Position numbers and translations under genes: made by a program. The notes below the pieces were generated by a model. It made no database searches and was not told the origin of the DNA. It saw only the letters and a program-made list of their open reading frames with translations. Shown in pieces: positions 55,194 through 64,000 of a stretch of 64,000 bases of DNA (positions are counted from its first letter, which is position 1; the number at the start of each line of letters is the position of its first letter). Source of the DNA: Nocardioides rubriscoriae (lineage in GTDB: Bacteria > Actinomycetota > Actinomycetes > Propionibacteriales > Nocardioidaceae); NCBI RefSeq assembly GCF_008087085.1, contig NZ_VIYJ01000005.1, forward strand, positions 186,001 to 250,000, given 5' to 3'.

Positions 55194-56167
55194 GACGTCC
55201 TCCTGGCGTTCGCGGCGGTGGTCGGCAGTGGGAGGTCGGGGTAGCGGCGCTCGAACTGCACGGGGGTCAGCGACACGCGCTTGCAGCGGCGCAGCTCGTC
55301 CCTGCGGTCGATGCCGCCGACGTAGACCACGGTGCCGCCGGCGGCGCTGAGACCGGGCTCCGACGCGGCGTCGCGGCACGACAGCCGGTCGTAGGAGCCG
55401 TCGCGCACGGCCACGATCAGGTCGTCGCCCTCCTCGCCGAAGACGTTGTCGACGCCGTCGCCGGGGTAGATGACGTCGTCGCCCGCGTCGCCGGTCACGT
55501 TGATCGACCCGCCACGGGCGGGGAAGCCACGGCAGGCGGACCGGTCGACTCCCGGGCCGAAGCCCGGGCAGGAGTCGTCGCCGGGACCGGCGTCGATGAA
55601 GTCGTCACCCTTGTCGCCGTCGACCTGGTCGCGGCCGGGCCCGCCGAAGACCCGGTCGTTGCCGGGACCACCCTGCGGGTGGTCGTTGCCGGGGCCGCCG
55701 TCGATGCGGTCGTTGTTCTCGGCGCCGGCGAGCTCGTCGTTGCCGTCGCCGCCGTCGATGCGGTCGTTGTCGGGCCCGCCGTTGAGCACCCGGTCGTTGC
55801 CGGGGCCGCCGACGACCACGTCGTCGCCCTTGCCCCCGGTGACCGCGTCGTCGCCCTCGCCGCCGTCGATCCGGTCGGCGCCGTCGAAGCCGCTGACGAC
55901 GTCGTCGCCGTCGCCACCGTCGACCAGGTCGCGACCGGCACCGGCCTCGACCTTGTCGTCACCGCCGAGGGCGGCCACCCGGTCGTTGCCCGACAGCGCG
56001 CGGATCGTGTCGCCCCGCCCGGTGCCGTTGACGGTGTCGTTGCCCAGGGTGCCCCTGATCGAGGCGGCCCCCGCGACGGACGGGACGAGGAGCACCACGG
56101 CCAGGACCGCGGCCGACGTCAGGAGGCGGGGCGCGACGGGAGGACGGGTGTGGCCGGGGGGGAGCAC
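55190..56167 (-). CDS. Secreted RTX-like calcium-binding repeat protein, copy 1
   Basis: A 325-residue exported protein from GTG 56167. TAGCGT lies seven bases before the start, so the transcript is probably leaderless. The signal peptide (about 1-34) is followed by about fifteen GG(D/P)GxDxxx nonapeptides (40-205). The C-terminal domain has SCPGFG, SACRGFP, GDAGDDVIYPGDGVD and YPDLPLP, parallel to the downstream paralogue. The gene overlaps its paralogue by four bases, giving a two-gene operon. It is probably a structural or calcium-dependent surface protein. Confidence 0.9.
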   Translation of the reverse strand: MLPPGHTRPPVAPRLLTSAAVLAVVLLVPSVAGAASIRGTLGNDTVNGTGRGDTIRALSGNDRVAALGGDDKVEAGAGRDLVDGGDGDDVVSGFDGADRIDGGEGDDAVTGGKGDDVVVGGPGNDRVLNGGPDNDRIDGGDGNDELAGAENNDRIDGGPGNDHPQGGPGNDRVFGGPGRDQVDGDKGDDFIDAGPGDDSCPGFGPGVDRSACRGFPARGGSINVTGDAGDDVIYPGDGVDNVFGEEGDDLIVAVRDGSYDRLSCRDAASEPGLSAAGGTVVYVGGIDRRDELRRCKRVSLTPVQFERRYPDLPLPTTAANARRTS

Positions 56168-56264
56168 GAGATCGACGCTACGCGAATCCGCGGTCTCCCG
56201 CGGGCGAACGTGTCACCCGCGCGGGGATGGTGGGCGCACCGCCGCTGCGCGAGGCTGGGACGAC

Positions 56265-57602
56265 ATGAGTTCCGAGGGCTACTTCCTGCTGGCGGGCGTG
56301 TGCCTCCTCGGAGCCGTCGCCCTGCCGACCCTGCTGCACCGCTTCGCCGTCTCCCCCGCGATGGTGCTGCTGCTGACCGGGGTCGTGCTCGGCTTCACGC
56401 CGCTGACCGACTCGCTGGTGGTCTACGTCCCCGACGCCGACGACCGACTGGTGGTCGAGCACGTCACCGAGATCACCGTGATCGTCGCGCTGATGGGCGT
56501 GGGCCTGGCGATCGACCGGCCCCTCGACCTCCTGCACCCGTCGACCTGGCGACGCTGGTCGGCCACGTGGCGCCTGCTGGGGGTCGCGCTGCCGGTCACG
56601 ATCGGCCTCGTCGCGCTCCTCGGCTGGGCGGCCTTCGGCCTCGCACCCGCGACGGCGCTGCTGCTGGGCGCCGTGCTGTCCCCCACCGACCCGGTGCTCG
56701 CCTCCGACGTGCAGGTCGGCGGGCCGGGGTCGTCGATCGCCGACGACGCGCCCGACGAGGTGCCCTACGCCGAGGACTCCACCACGGTCGACGAGGCCGG
56801 CGAGGTGCGCTTCGCCCTCACCTCCGAGGCCGGGCTCAACGACGGGCTCGCCTTCCCGTTCGTCCACCTCGCGGTGCTCGTGGTCGCGGGCGGCTCGTTC
56901 TGGGCCGGGGCCGGGCAGTGGCTCGGCTGGTACGTCGTGGGCAAGGTCGTCATCGGCGTCGTCGTCGGGGTGGCCCTGGGCCGCGGCCTCGGTGCGGTCG
57001 CCTTCCGCAGCCGGTCGGCCTCGTTGCGCCTGGCCGAGCAGGGCGAGCCGCTGCTGGCCCTGGCAGCCCTGCTGACGGCGTACGGCCTGACCGAGGTCGC
57101 GCACGGCTACGGGTTCTTGTCGGTCTTCGCCTGCGCGATGGCGCTGCGTGCAGCCGAGCACCGCCACGACTACCACCGCGCGATGCACGACGTCGTGCAA
57201 CGGCTCGAGCGGCTCCTCACGCTGGTCGTGCTGCTCCTGCTGGGCGTCGCCCTGGCCTCGGGGCTGCTCCAGGACCTCGACTGGCGCGGGGTCACCGTCG
57301 GGGTCGCCCTGGTCCTGGTGATCCGTCCGGTCGTGGCGTGGGCGGCGCTGGCCGTGCTCCCCCGCCGCAACCCGCTGGCCGGCGGGCTCGGCACCCGGGG
57401 CCGCCTCGCCGTGGCGTTCTTCGGCATCCGCGGGGTCGGCAGCCTCTACTACATGGCGTGGGCGACCCACGAGGCCGACTTCCCCGACGCCGGGTGGGTG
57501 TGGGCGACCGTCGGCTTCACCGTCGCCTTCTCGGTGATGGTGCACGGCATCGCGGCCACCCCGGTGATGCGCCGGCTCGAGGACGAGACCACGGCGGTCT
57601 GA
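56265..57602 (+). CDS. Cation/proton antiporter (CPA1, NhaP-like)
   Basis: A 445-residue membrane protein with about 12 helices from ATG 56265. The ion-binding region has LLGAVLSPTDPVLASDVQVG (helix 5) and FALTSEAGLNDGLAFPFVHL (helix 6), and FFGIRGVGSLYYMAWA lies in helix 11. A short acidic loop (DDAPDEVPYAEDSTTVDEAG) between helices 5 and 6 is unusual. It exchanges Na+ or K+ for H+. It is divergent from the RTX pair and transcribed towards the response regulator 41 bases on. Confidence 0.93.
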   Translation: MSSEGYFLLAGVCLLGAVALPTLLHRFAVSPAMVLLLTGVVLGFTPLTDSLVVYVPDADDRLVVEHVTEITVIVALMGVGLAIDRPLDLLHPSTWRRWSATWRLLGVALPVTIGLVALLGWAAFGLAPATALLLGAVLSPTDPVLASDVQVGGPGSSIADDAPDEVPYAEDSTTVDEAGEVRFALTSEAGLNDGLAFPFVHLAVLVVAGGSFWAGAGQWLGWYVVGKVVIGVVVGVALGRGLGAVAFRSRSASLRLAEQGEPLLALAALLTAYGLTEVAHGYGFLSVFACAMALRAAEHRHDYHRAMHDVVQRLERLLTLVVLLLLGVALASGLLQDLDWRGVTVGVALVLVIRPVVAWAALAVLPRRNPLAGGLGTRGRLAVAFFGIRGVGSLYYMAWATHEADFPDAGWVWATVGFTVAFSVMVHGIAATPVMRRLEDETTAV

Positions 57603-57643
57603 GAACGGCCCGGCAGGCACGTCACAGCGGTACGTTGGCCCCC

Positions 57644-58333
57644 ATGACGTCCTCCCGGGCCCCGCTACGACTGGCCATCGTGGACGACTACGCGGTCGTG
57701 GTCGCCGGCGTCTCGGCCTTCCTCGCCGCGGAGCGCATCGACGTCGTCGAGATCGGGGCGTCGGTGCCGGTCATCACCGACGTCGACGTCGTCCTCTACG
57801 ACACCTTCGGCCAGGTCCAAGGCACCGGCGTCGACCTCGAGGACTTCGTGCGCGACAGCGGCGCCAAGGTCGTCGTCTACAGCTGGAACCTCGACCCCCG
57901 CCTGATCCACCAGGCCATCGCGGCGGGCGCCCGGGGCTACCTGTCCAAGGTGCTCACCGGCCCGCAGGTCGTCGACGCCCTCGAGCGGGTCATGCGCGGC
58001 GAGGTCGTGGTGCGTGCCGGTGACATGGAGACCAGCGCCGACGGCGAGGGCGACTGGCCTGGACGCGAGGCCGGGCTGACGCCTCGTGAGGCCGAGGTCA
58101 TCGCCCTGGTCACCCAGGGCCTGACCAACCAGGAGATCGCCGACCGCGTCTACCTCGGCATCAACACCATCAAGACCTACATCCGCACCGCCTACCGCAA
58201 GATGGACGTCACCCGGCGCTCGCAGGCGGTGCTGTGGGGCATCGCCCACGGCTTCCAGCCCGACACGCTGCGCAGCATCGACCCGGCGCTGCTCGTCCGC
58301 CCGGCCACTCCTTCTCGTACGCCGGTCCCCTGA
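57644..58333 (+). CDS. Orphan LuxR/NarL-type response regulator
   Basis: A 229-residue regulator from ATG 57644. TACGTT at 57631-57636 ends seven bases before the ATG, suggesting a leaderless transcript. The receiver domain has acidic Asp14-Asp15, putative phospho-acceptor Asp53 in VVLYDTFGQ and Lys in YLSKVLTG. The segment around Asp53 lacks the usual LDLxMP. The helix-turn-helix has LTPREAEVIALVTQGLTNQE and LGINTIKTYIRTAYRKM. There is no kinase gene in the vicinity. Confidence 0.9.
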   Translation: MTSSRAPLRLAIVDDYAVVVAGVSAFLAAERIDVVEIGASVPVITDVDVVLYDTFGQVQGTGVDLEDFVRDSGAKVVVYSWNLDPRLIHQAIAAGARGYLSKVLTGPQVVDALERVMRGEVVVRAGDMETSADGEGDWPGREAGLTPREAEVIALVTQGLTNQEIADRVYLGINTIKTYIRTAYRKMDVTRRSQAVLWGIAHGFQPDTLRSIDPALLVRPATPSRTPVP

Positions 58334-58380
58334 CCCGACCTGCGTGCTCCTGGCGCTGCCCGGTGCCCGTCCGGGCGCGC

Positions 58381-59826
58381 TCAGCCCCGCCGCACCCGGA
58401 CCGTGACCACCACGGCCTTGCGGCGCTGCTGCTGGTCGACGTAGACCGCCCTGACCCGGTGGGGCCCGGGCCGCAGGCCCTCGACCCGGAGCACGTTGCG
58501 CCCGCTGGCCGCCACCCGCGCCGTGCTCACGACCTGCCCACGAGACCGCAGCAGCACCCGGCCCCGCGGCCGGGTCCCGTCGCTCCTGGTGACGGTGGTG
58601 CGGACCCGGACCACCCCACCGGCAAGGTAGCTGCGCCGGACCGACCTGGCCCGCAAGGTGGTGCGCACGACCGCGGCCGGGGTCGCTCCGTAGTCGCCGC
58701 CACGCAGCAGCACCGCGGCGTAGGCCGTCTGGCCCAGGCGGTTGGGGTGGTACCACAACGAGGTGTTGGTGCCGTCGCCCGCCTGGTTGACCCACCGGTC
58801 GAGGTTGCCCACCGGTGTGGTGGCGTCCGGCTCGTGCCCGGCGAACGCCTCCGTGACGCCCCCGACGAAGACCATCTGACCGGGGTGCCCGACGTTGGCG
58901 TCGGCCGGGACGCTCGCGAGCGCGGCGGTGCCGTCGTCGATCAGCGAGCGCACCGCGTCGCCGGCGGCGTACGGCGGCACCCCGACGGCCGTGTAGCCGT
59001 TGTCGAGCTGGAGGTAGGGGTAGCCCAGCTGCACGATCCTGGCGTCGTCGCGCAGGCCGGCCGCGCGCAGGCCGGCGACGTCGTCGAGCAGCTGCTGCTT
59101 GATCTGCGGCAGCAGGGAGCGGGCGGTGTCGATGGTGCCCTGGCAGCCGGGACCGGACTTGAGGATGAAGCACTGGGTGACGATGTCGGTGAACCCGGCG
59201 TCGTTGCCGCCCATCGTGAAGAGCACCAGGTCGGTGCCCGCGGTGACGAACTGCGCCTGGGGCCGGAGCCGGCGGGTGCAGTCGTAGTCGATCGTGGCGT
59301 CGTCGACCGCGGTGGCGTGATAGGTCCAGAACTCCTCGCGCGGGAAGCGCCGGGTGTTGCAGAGGTCCTGCGCGGCGAGGTAGGCGTCGGCCTGGGCGAG
59401 CGTGGTCACGCCGTCCTTGTTGTCGGTCGAGCTGCTGGCGGTGTCCATCTCGCGCGGCGCGACGATGTCGACTGCCGTGCCCCCGCTGCAGGCGTGGTTG
59501 GCGAGATGGACGGTCCGGCCCTGGCTGCGCAGGGCGGCGGCGTACTTCTCGGCCCAGCCGACACGGCTGCGGTAGCAGTCGGCGGGGCCGTAGGTCTGCG
59601 GCTGGCCGGCGTCGTCGGTCGCGCCGTTGCCGGCCGAGTAGGAGTCGCCGAGCACCACGATGTCGAGCGGCGGCGCCGGGGCGGTCACGCGAGCCGGCGC
59701 GGTGGCGGGCGCGGTGGCGGGCGCGGCGACGGCCGTCGGCCCCGCCGGGGCCAGGAGCGCGGTGCCCGCGACCAGGGTGGCGACGAGCACCAGGACCGGT
59801 GTGTGACGCAGCGAGGCGACTCGCAC
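58381..59826 (-). CDS. Secreted SGNH/GDSL hydrolase
   Basis: A 481-residue exported esterase or lipase-like protein from GTG 59826, with a signal peptide (1-35) and a short Ala/Thr/Pro linker. The SGNH blocks are VVLGDSYSAGNG (Ser nucleophile), ANHACSGGTA (Gly), TMGGNDAGF (Asn) and WYHPNRLGQ (His). Several cysteines are likely paired as in the actinobacterial secreted family. Residues 390-481 form an Ig-like beta domain rich in Arg and Val. The substrate is unknown. Confidence 0.92.
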   Translation of the reverse strand: MRVASLRHTPVLVLVATLVAGTALLAPAGPTAVAAPATAPATAPARVTAPAPPLDIVVLGDSYSAGNGATDDAGQPQTYGPADCYRSRVGWAEKYAAALRSQGRTVHLANHACSGGTAVDIVAPREMDTASSSTDNKDGVTTLAQADAYLAAQDLCNTRRFPREEFWTYHATAVDDATIDYDCTRRLRPQAQFVTAGTDLVLFTMGGNDAGFTDIVTQCFILKSGPGCQGTIDTARSLLPQIKQQLLDDVAGLRAAGLRDDARIVQLGYPYLQLDNGYTAVGVPPYAAGDAVRSLIDDGTAALASVPADANVGHPGQMVFVGGVTEAFAGHEPDATTPVGNLDRWVNQAGDGTNTSLWYHPNRLGQTAYAAVLLRGGDYGATPAAVVRTTLRARSVRRSYLAGGVVRVRTTVTRSDGTRPRGRVLLRSRGQVVSTARVAASGRNVLRVEGLRPGPHRVRAVYVDQQQRRKAVVVTVRVRRG

Positions 59827-59906
59827 GATGAACCCTCTCTGAGCAGTAGATGTCAGGAGGGTTAACGCGGCCTGTCGCAGGAGGCTACGGGCGGGTGCGG
59901 GCGAGA

Positions 59907-61506
<1,600 letters not shown>

Positions 61507-61512
61507 GGCCGC

Positions 61513-61542
61513 ACTGTATCGAGCGCCGGCGCCGCCTAGACT
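61513..61542. promoter_or_regulatory. Back-to-back leaderless promoters (guaA / sulfotransferase)
   Basis: In a 43-base gap, TACAGT on the minus strand (61518-61513) is six bases from guaA ATG 61506. TAGACT on the plus strand (61537-61542) is seven bases from GTG 61550. The two promoters must share DNA, so they probably interfere. Confidence 0.55.
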
Positions 61543-61549
61543 CGCGCCC

Positions 61550-62398
61550 GTGCCTGCACCCACCTTCCTCTGCATCGGCGTGCAGAAGGGCGGCACCACC
61601 TGGCTGGCCAGGGCCGTCGGTCAGCACCCCCAGGTGGCCACCGGCAGCCGCAAGGAGCTGCAGTTCTTCAACCACCGCGAGGCCTACGACCGGGGGCTGG
61701 AGTGGTACGAGGGTCAGTTCCGCGCCCGCCGCCGGACCCGGGCGATCGGGGAGTTCACCCCCAACTACTGGTGGACCGAGGGCACCACGACGGCCAACAA
61801 CTACCTCGGCTCGGCCGGCCGCGTCGCCGAGGCCTACCCCGACCTGCAGCTCGTCGTGTGCCTGCGCCACCCCGTCGACCGGGCCGTCAGTGCCTACTTC
61901 CACCACATGAAGGCCGGGCGCTACCCGCCGTCGGTCGGGCTGCTCGAGGCGGTCGAGCGCTATCCCGACGTCCGCGAGTTCGGCGACTACGGCACTCAGC
62001 TCGGCGCCTGGCTCGAGCACTTCCCGCTCGAGCGGTTCCTGTTCCTCGTCTACGAGGACGACATCCGCCCCGACCACGCCAAGCTGCCGACGCTGCGCCG
62101 GGTCTTCGAGCACCTCGGGGTGCGCCCCGGCTTCGAGCCGGTCGACCTGGGCCTGGCCCGCAACGAACGGGGCTCCCACTTCGACCTGCGCCTCAAGCAC
62201 GCCCCGCCCCGCACCCAGCGGGTGATGCGCGCGCTCCCCGCGCCCGTACGCCGCTGGTCACGGTGGGACATCGAGATCGCCGAGGCCGACCGGGCCACCC
62301 TGGCCGCGCACTACCGCCCCGAGATCGCCCGGCTCGAGGAGCTCCTCGGCCGGTCGATGCCCTGGGACCTCGGCGCGCCGCGTCCGTCACGCAGGTAA
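61550..62398 (+). CDS. PAPS-dependent sulfotransferase
   Basis: A 282-residue enzyme transferring sulfate from PAPS, from GTG 61550. The 5'-phosphosulfate loop is [14 protein letters not shown] (9-22) and the 3'-phosphate region is [20 protein letters not shown] (about 105-125). A Lys-Glu pair near residue 44 (SRKELQFFN) is typical of the domain. The acceptor, perhaps a lipid or surface glycan, is unknown. It diverges from guaA. Confidence 0.9.
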   Translation: MPAPTFLCIGVQKGGTTWLARAVGQHPQVATGSRKELQFFNHREAYDRGLEWYEGQFRARRRTRAIGEFTPNYWWTEGTTTANNYLGSAGRVAEAYPDLQLVVCLRHPVDRAVSAYFHHMKAGRYPPSVGLLEAVERYPDVREFGDYGTQLGAWLEHFPLERFLFLVYEDDIRPDHAKLPTLRRVFEHLGVRPGFEPVDLGLARNERGSHFDLRLKHAPPRTQRVMRALPAPVRRWSRWDIEIAEADRATLAAHYRPEIARLEELLGRSMPWDLGAPRPSRR

Positions 62399-62459
62399 CT
62401 GACTGTGCAAGGCACACCCAGGTCGGTAGAGCGCCCGGGGTGTACGACGAACAGTCAGT
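62398..62459. repeat. 62-bp two-tier inverted repeat
   Basis: ACTGACTGT (62398-62406) and ACAGTCAGT (62451-62459) are exact complements. After symmetric 7-base spacers, ACACCC (62414-62419) and GGGTGT (62438-62443) also pair. It immediately follows the sulfotransferase stop and could be its terminator or a regulatory palindrome. Confidence 0.75.
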
Positions 62460-62496
62460 GACATGCGCTGCTCGGCCTCGGCGACGGCGGCGATCC

Positions 62497-62542
62497 AAAA
62501 AGCACTCAGCCCCGCCGGGGAGGGAGGGTGGCGGGGCTGTGC
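62497..62542 (-). terminator. Rho-independent terminator on the minus strand
   Basis: Read on the minus strand, a stem of AGCCCCGCC with GGCGGGGCT, extended by a bulged GCAC/GTGC pair, is followed by TTTTT. It ends a transcript that comes from the oxidoreductase gene or from a separate RNA starting near 62700. Confidence 0.85.
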
Positions 62543-62544
62543 GC

Positions 62545-62698
62545 GTCCACGCGGATGTTGGACATCACACGGACTGTGAACCCGGCCCTTCGGGAGGGAG
62601 CATGTATCGCCGGGTTCGATGGCTTAACGAGCCGGGTGCGGGCGGGTTACGCCCGGTCCGAAAACTTTCTGCAAGAGTGCCCCACTGGTCTGGACCAG
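62545..62698 (-). other. Structured gene-free segment: long 3' UTR or possible small RNA
   Basis: Between the oxidoreductase stop and the terminator lie several stems: CTGGTC/GACCAG (62685-62698), GGGCG/CGCCC (62640-62654), and a perfect nine-pair GAACCCGGC/GCCGGGTTC (62578-62586 with 62609-62617) closing a UUCG-type loop. No coding frame is convincing. It matches no RNA family that I can recall. Confidence 0.4.
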
Positions 62699-62702
62699 GA
62701 CC

Positions 62703-64000
62703 TCAGGAGACGCTCACGATCGGCAGCCGCAGGGCACCGGACGCCGTCGGCGGGACCGCCGGGTGGCGCGGGGTGACCGGGGCTATCCGCTCGTAGTCGG
62801 CACCCAGGGCCGGGCGGGGGTCGGCCTCGCCCTTGTTGGGCCACAGCGCCATCGCCCGCTCGGCCTGGGCCGTGATCGTCAGCGAGGGGTTGACGCCGAG
62901 GTTGGCCGAGATGGCCGAGCCGTCGGCGACGTGGAGGCCGGGGTAGCCGAAGACCCGCTGGTAGGGGTCGACGACCCCGGTCTCGGGCGAGGTGCCGATG
63001 GCGCAGCCGCCGATGAAGTGGGCGGTCAGCGGCATGTTGAACGGCTCACCGATGTTGCCGCCGGGGATGCCGCCCAGGATGCCGGCGATGCGGCGTACGG
63101 CGTCGTTGGCGGCCGGGATCCAGGTCGGGTTGGGCGCACCGTGGCCCTGCTTGGAGGTCATCCGCCACCCGAGCGCGCCCTTCTTGCCGTAGGTCGTGAT
63201 CGAGTTGTCGAGGCTCTGCATCACCAGCGCGATCACGGTGCGCTCCGACCAGTGCTTGAGGTCGTAGAAGTCCAGCAGGCTGCCCTTCTGCTTCCACATC
63301 TCCTTGGCCCACTTGCGCACGCGCGGCACGTCGCCGTCGCCGTCGGTGAGGACGGTCTGCAGCATCGCCATCGTGTTGAAGCCCTTGCCGTAGCGGCACG
63401 GCTCGATGTGGGTGTGCTCGTCGGGGTGGAAGCTGGAGGTGATCGCCACGCCGTAGGTGTAGTCGGTCGTGTCGCTCTTGGGCGCGATGGCGCCGAGGAT
63501 CGACTCGGAGTTGGTGCGCGACAAGAAGCCGAGCCGGTCGGACAGACGCGGCAGGTGCCCCTCGTCCTTCATCCGGTGCAACAGCTTCTGGGTGCCGAGC
63601 GCGGCGGCCGCCATGACGACGTGCTCGGCGGTGATGACCCGGGTGTTCTTGCCGGTGGCGCGCTTGGCCTTGGTGTACTTGACCCGGACGTCGTAGCCGC
63701 CGCCCTCGCGCGGGTTGATGCGGGTGACCGTGGTCAGCGGGAGGACCTTCGCGCCGCGCTTCTCGGCGAGGTAGAGGTAGTTCTTGACCAGGGTGTTCTT
63801 GGCGTTGTGGCGACAGCCCGACATGCACTCGCCGCAGTTGAGGCAGGCGTTGCGCGCCGGGCCCTCGCCGCCGAAGAAGGGGTCCTCAACCTGCTCGCCC
63901 GGCGCGGCCTCGGGGCCGCCGAAGAACACGCCGACCGGGGTCGGGTGGAAGGTCTCGCCGACGCCCATGTCGGTCGCGACCTTCTCCATCACGTCGTCGG
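62703..64000 (-). CDS. choD: GMC-type oxidoreductase, ChoD/cholesterol-oxidase-like (partial, C-terminal part)
   Basis: FAD-dependent oxidoreductase whose N-terminus lies beyond the right edge; about 432 residues are visible. The family-specific cysteine cluster is NACLNCGECMSGCRHNAKN. Later motifs are AAAALGTQKLLHRMK, MPLTAHFIGGCAIG (active-site His) and NLGVNPSLTITAQAERAM (active-site Asn and FAD contact). This resembles mycobacterial ChoD, annotated as cholesterol oxidase; actual sterol activity is uncertain. In mycobacteria choD lies in the same neighbourhood as gua genes, as here with guaA about 1.2 kb away. Confidence 0.9.
   Translation of the reverse strand, partial: DDVMEKVATDMGVGETFHPTPVGVFFGGPEAAPGEQVEDPFFGGEGPARNACLNCGECMSGCRHNAKNTLVKNYLYLAEKRGAKVLPLTTVTRINPREGGGYDVRVKYTKAKRATGKNTRVITAEHVVMAAAALGTQKLLHRMKDEGHLPRLSDRLGFLSRTNSESILGAIAPKSDTTDYTYGVAITSSFHPDEHTHIEPCRYGKGFNTMAMLQTVLTDGDGDVPRVRKWAKEMWKQKGSLLDFYDLKHWSERTVIALVMQSLDNSITTYGKKGALGWRMTSKQGHGAPNPTWIPAANDAVRRIAGILGGIPGGNIGEPFNMPLTAHFIGGCAIGTSPETGVVDPYQRVFGYPGLHVADGSAISANLGVNPSLTITAQAERAMALWPNKGEADPRPALGADYERIAPVTPRHPAVPPTASGALRLPIVSVS

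Noticed and set aside
54400..56000. Regular short repeats that could suggest a CRISPR array or satellite DNA.
   Set aside because: They are in-frame 27-bp-like units encoding RTX nonapeptides; there are no constant repeats with unique spacers.
62608..62660. GGTTCGATGG resembling a tRNA T-loop.
   Set aside because: There are no matching acceptor, D or anticodon arms, and the bases pair in a different nine-pair stem.

Overview
The window is chromosomal DNA from a very GC-rich actinobacterium. Gene content (monomeric NADP-isocitrate dehydrogenase, coenzyme F420 biosynthesis and F420-dependent enzymes, DUF3017/DUF6350/DUF5709 proteins, MMPL exporter, many leaderless promoters of the TANNNT type) fits the order Propionibacteriales, most likely the Nocardioidaceae (Nocardioides-like). 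This placement is inferred from gene content, not from a marker gene. I see no rRNA, tRNA, CRISPR array, prophage or insertion sequence, and the region reads as stable chromosome.

Layout. 1-5650: central and one-carbon metabolism (partial icd, aquaporin, secreted lipoprotein, mdh, DUF3017 protein, folD). 5713-11263: a large secreted subtilase with P-domain and Calx-beta repeats, then an MFS transporter. 11503-15056: purine end-pathway genes purH and purN with the DUF6350 membrane protein. 15236-19928: a membrane-anchored sigma-like protein, a duplicated-domain lipoprotein and an odd methyltransferase fusion. 19983-23392: sucCD facing an M23 peptidase. 23776-28076: pcrA, a sortase-fold protein lacking its catalytic His and Cys, and an M15 peptidase lipoprotein. 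28073-32195: a LiaFSR-like envelope-stress module (PspC-kinase, regulator, PspC/LiaF-like protein) with tightly overlapping neighbours. 32250-35704: an asymmetric heterodimeric ABC exporter. 36000-38261: an acyltransferase-3/SGNH protein.

38280-53906 is rich in F420 and acyl-CoA functions: F420:NADPH reductase (npdG), two luciferase-like F420 oxidoreductases, a MerR regulator, an acyl-CoA dehydrogenase, two acyl-CoA ligases, an MMPL exporter and the FO synthase fbiC. The intergenic regions on both sides of the MerR/oxidoreductase block carry the same TGACA-N7-TGTCA operator, which suggests a small regulon. 53913-56167 is a tandem pair of secreted RTX-like calcium-binding proteins. It is followed by a cation/proton antiporter, an orphan response regulator and a secreted SGNH hydrolase. 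59908-64000 holds guaA, a sulfotransferase and the partial 3' portion of a ChoD-like GMC oxidoreductase. The guaA and choD proximity recalls the mycobacterial gua/choD neighbourhood.

Intergenic DNA holds several dispersed palindromic repeats (23559, 23668, 35721, 44258, 11440/42062) and a structured, terminator-ended stretch at 62497-62698 that may be a long 3' UTR or a small RNA.
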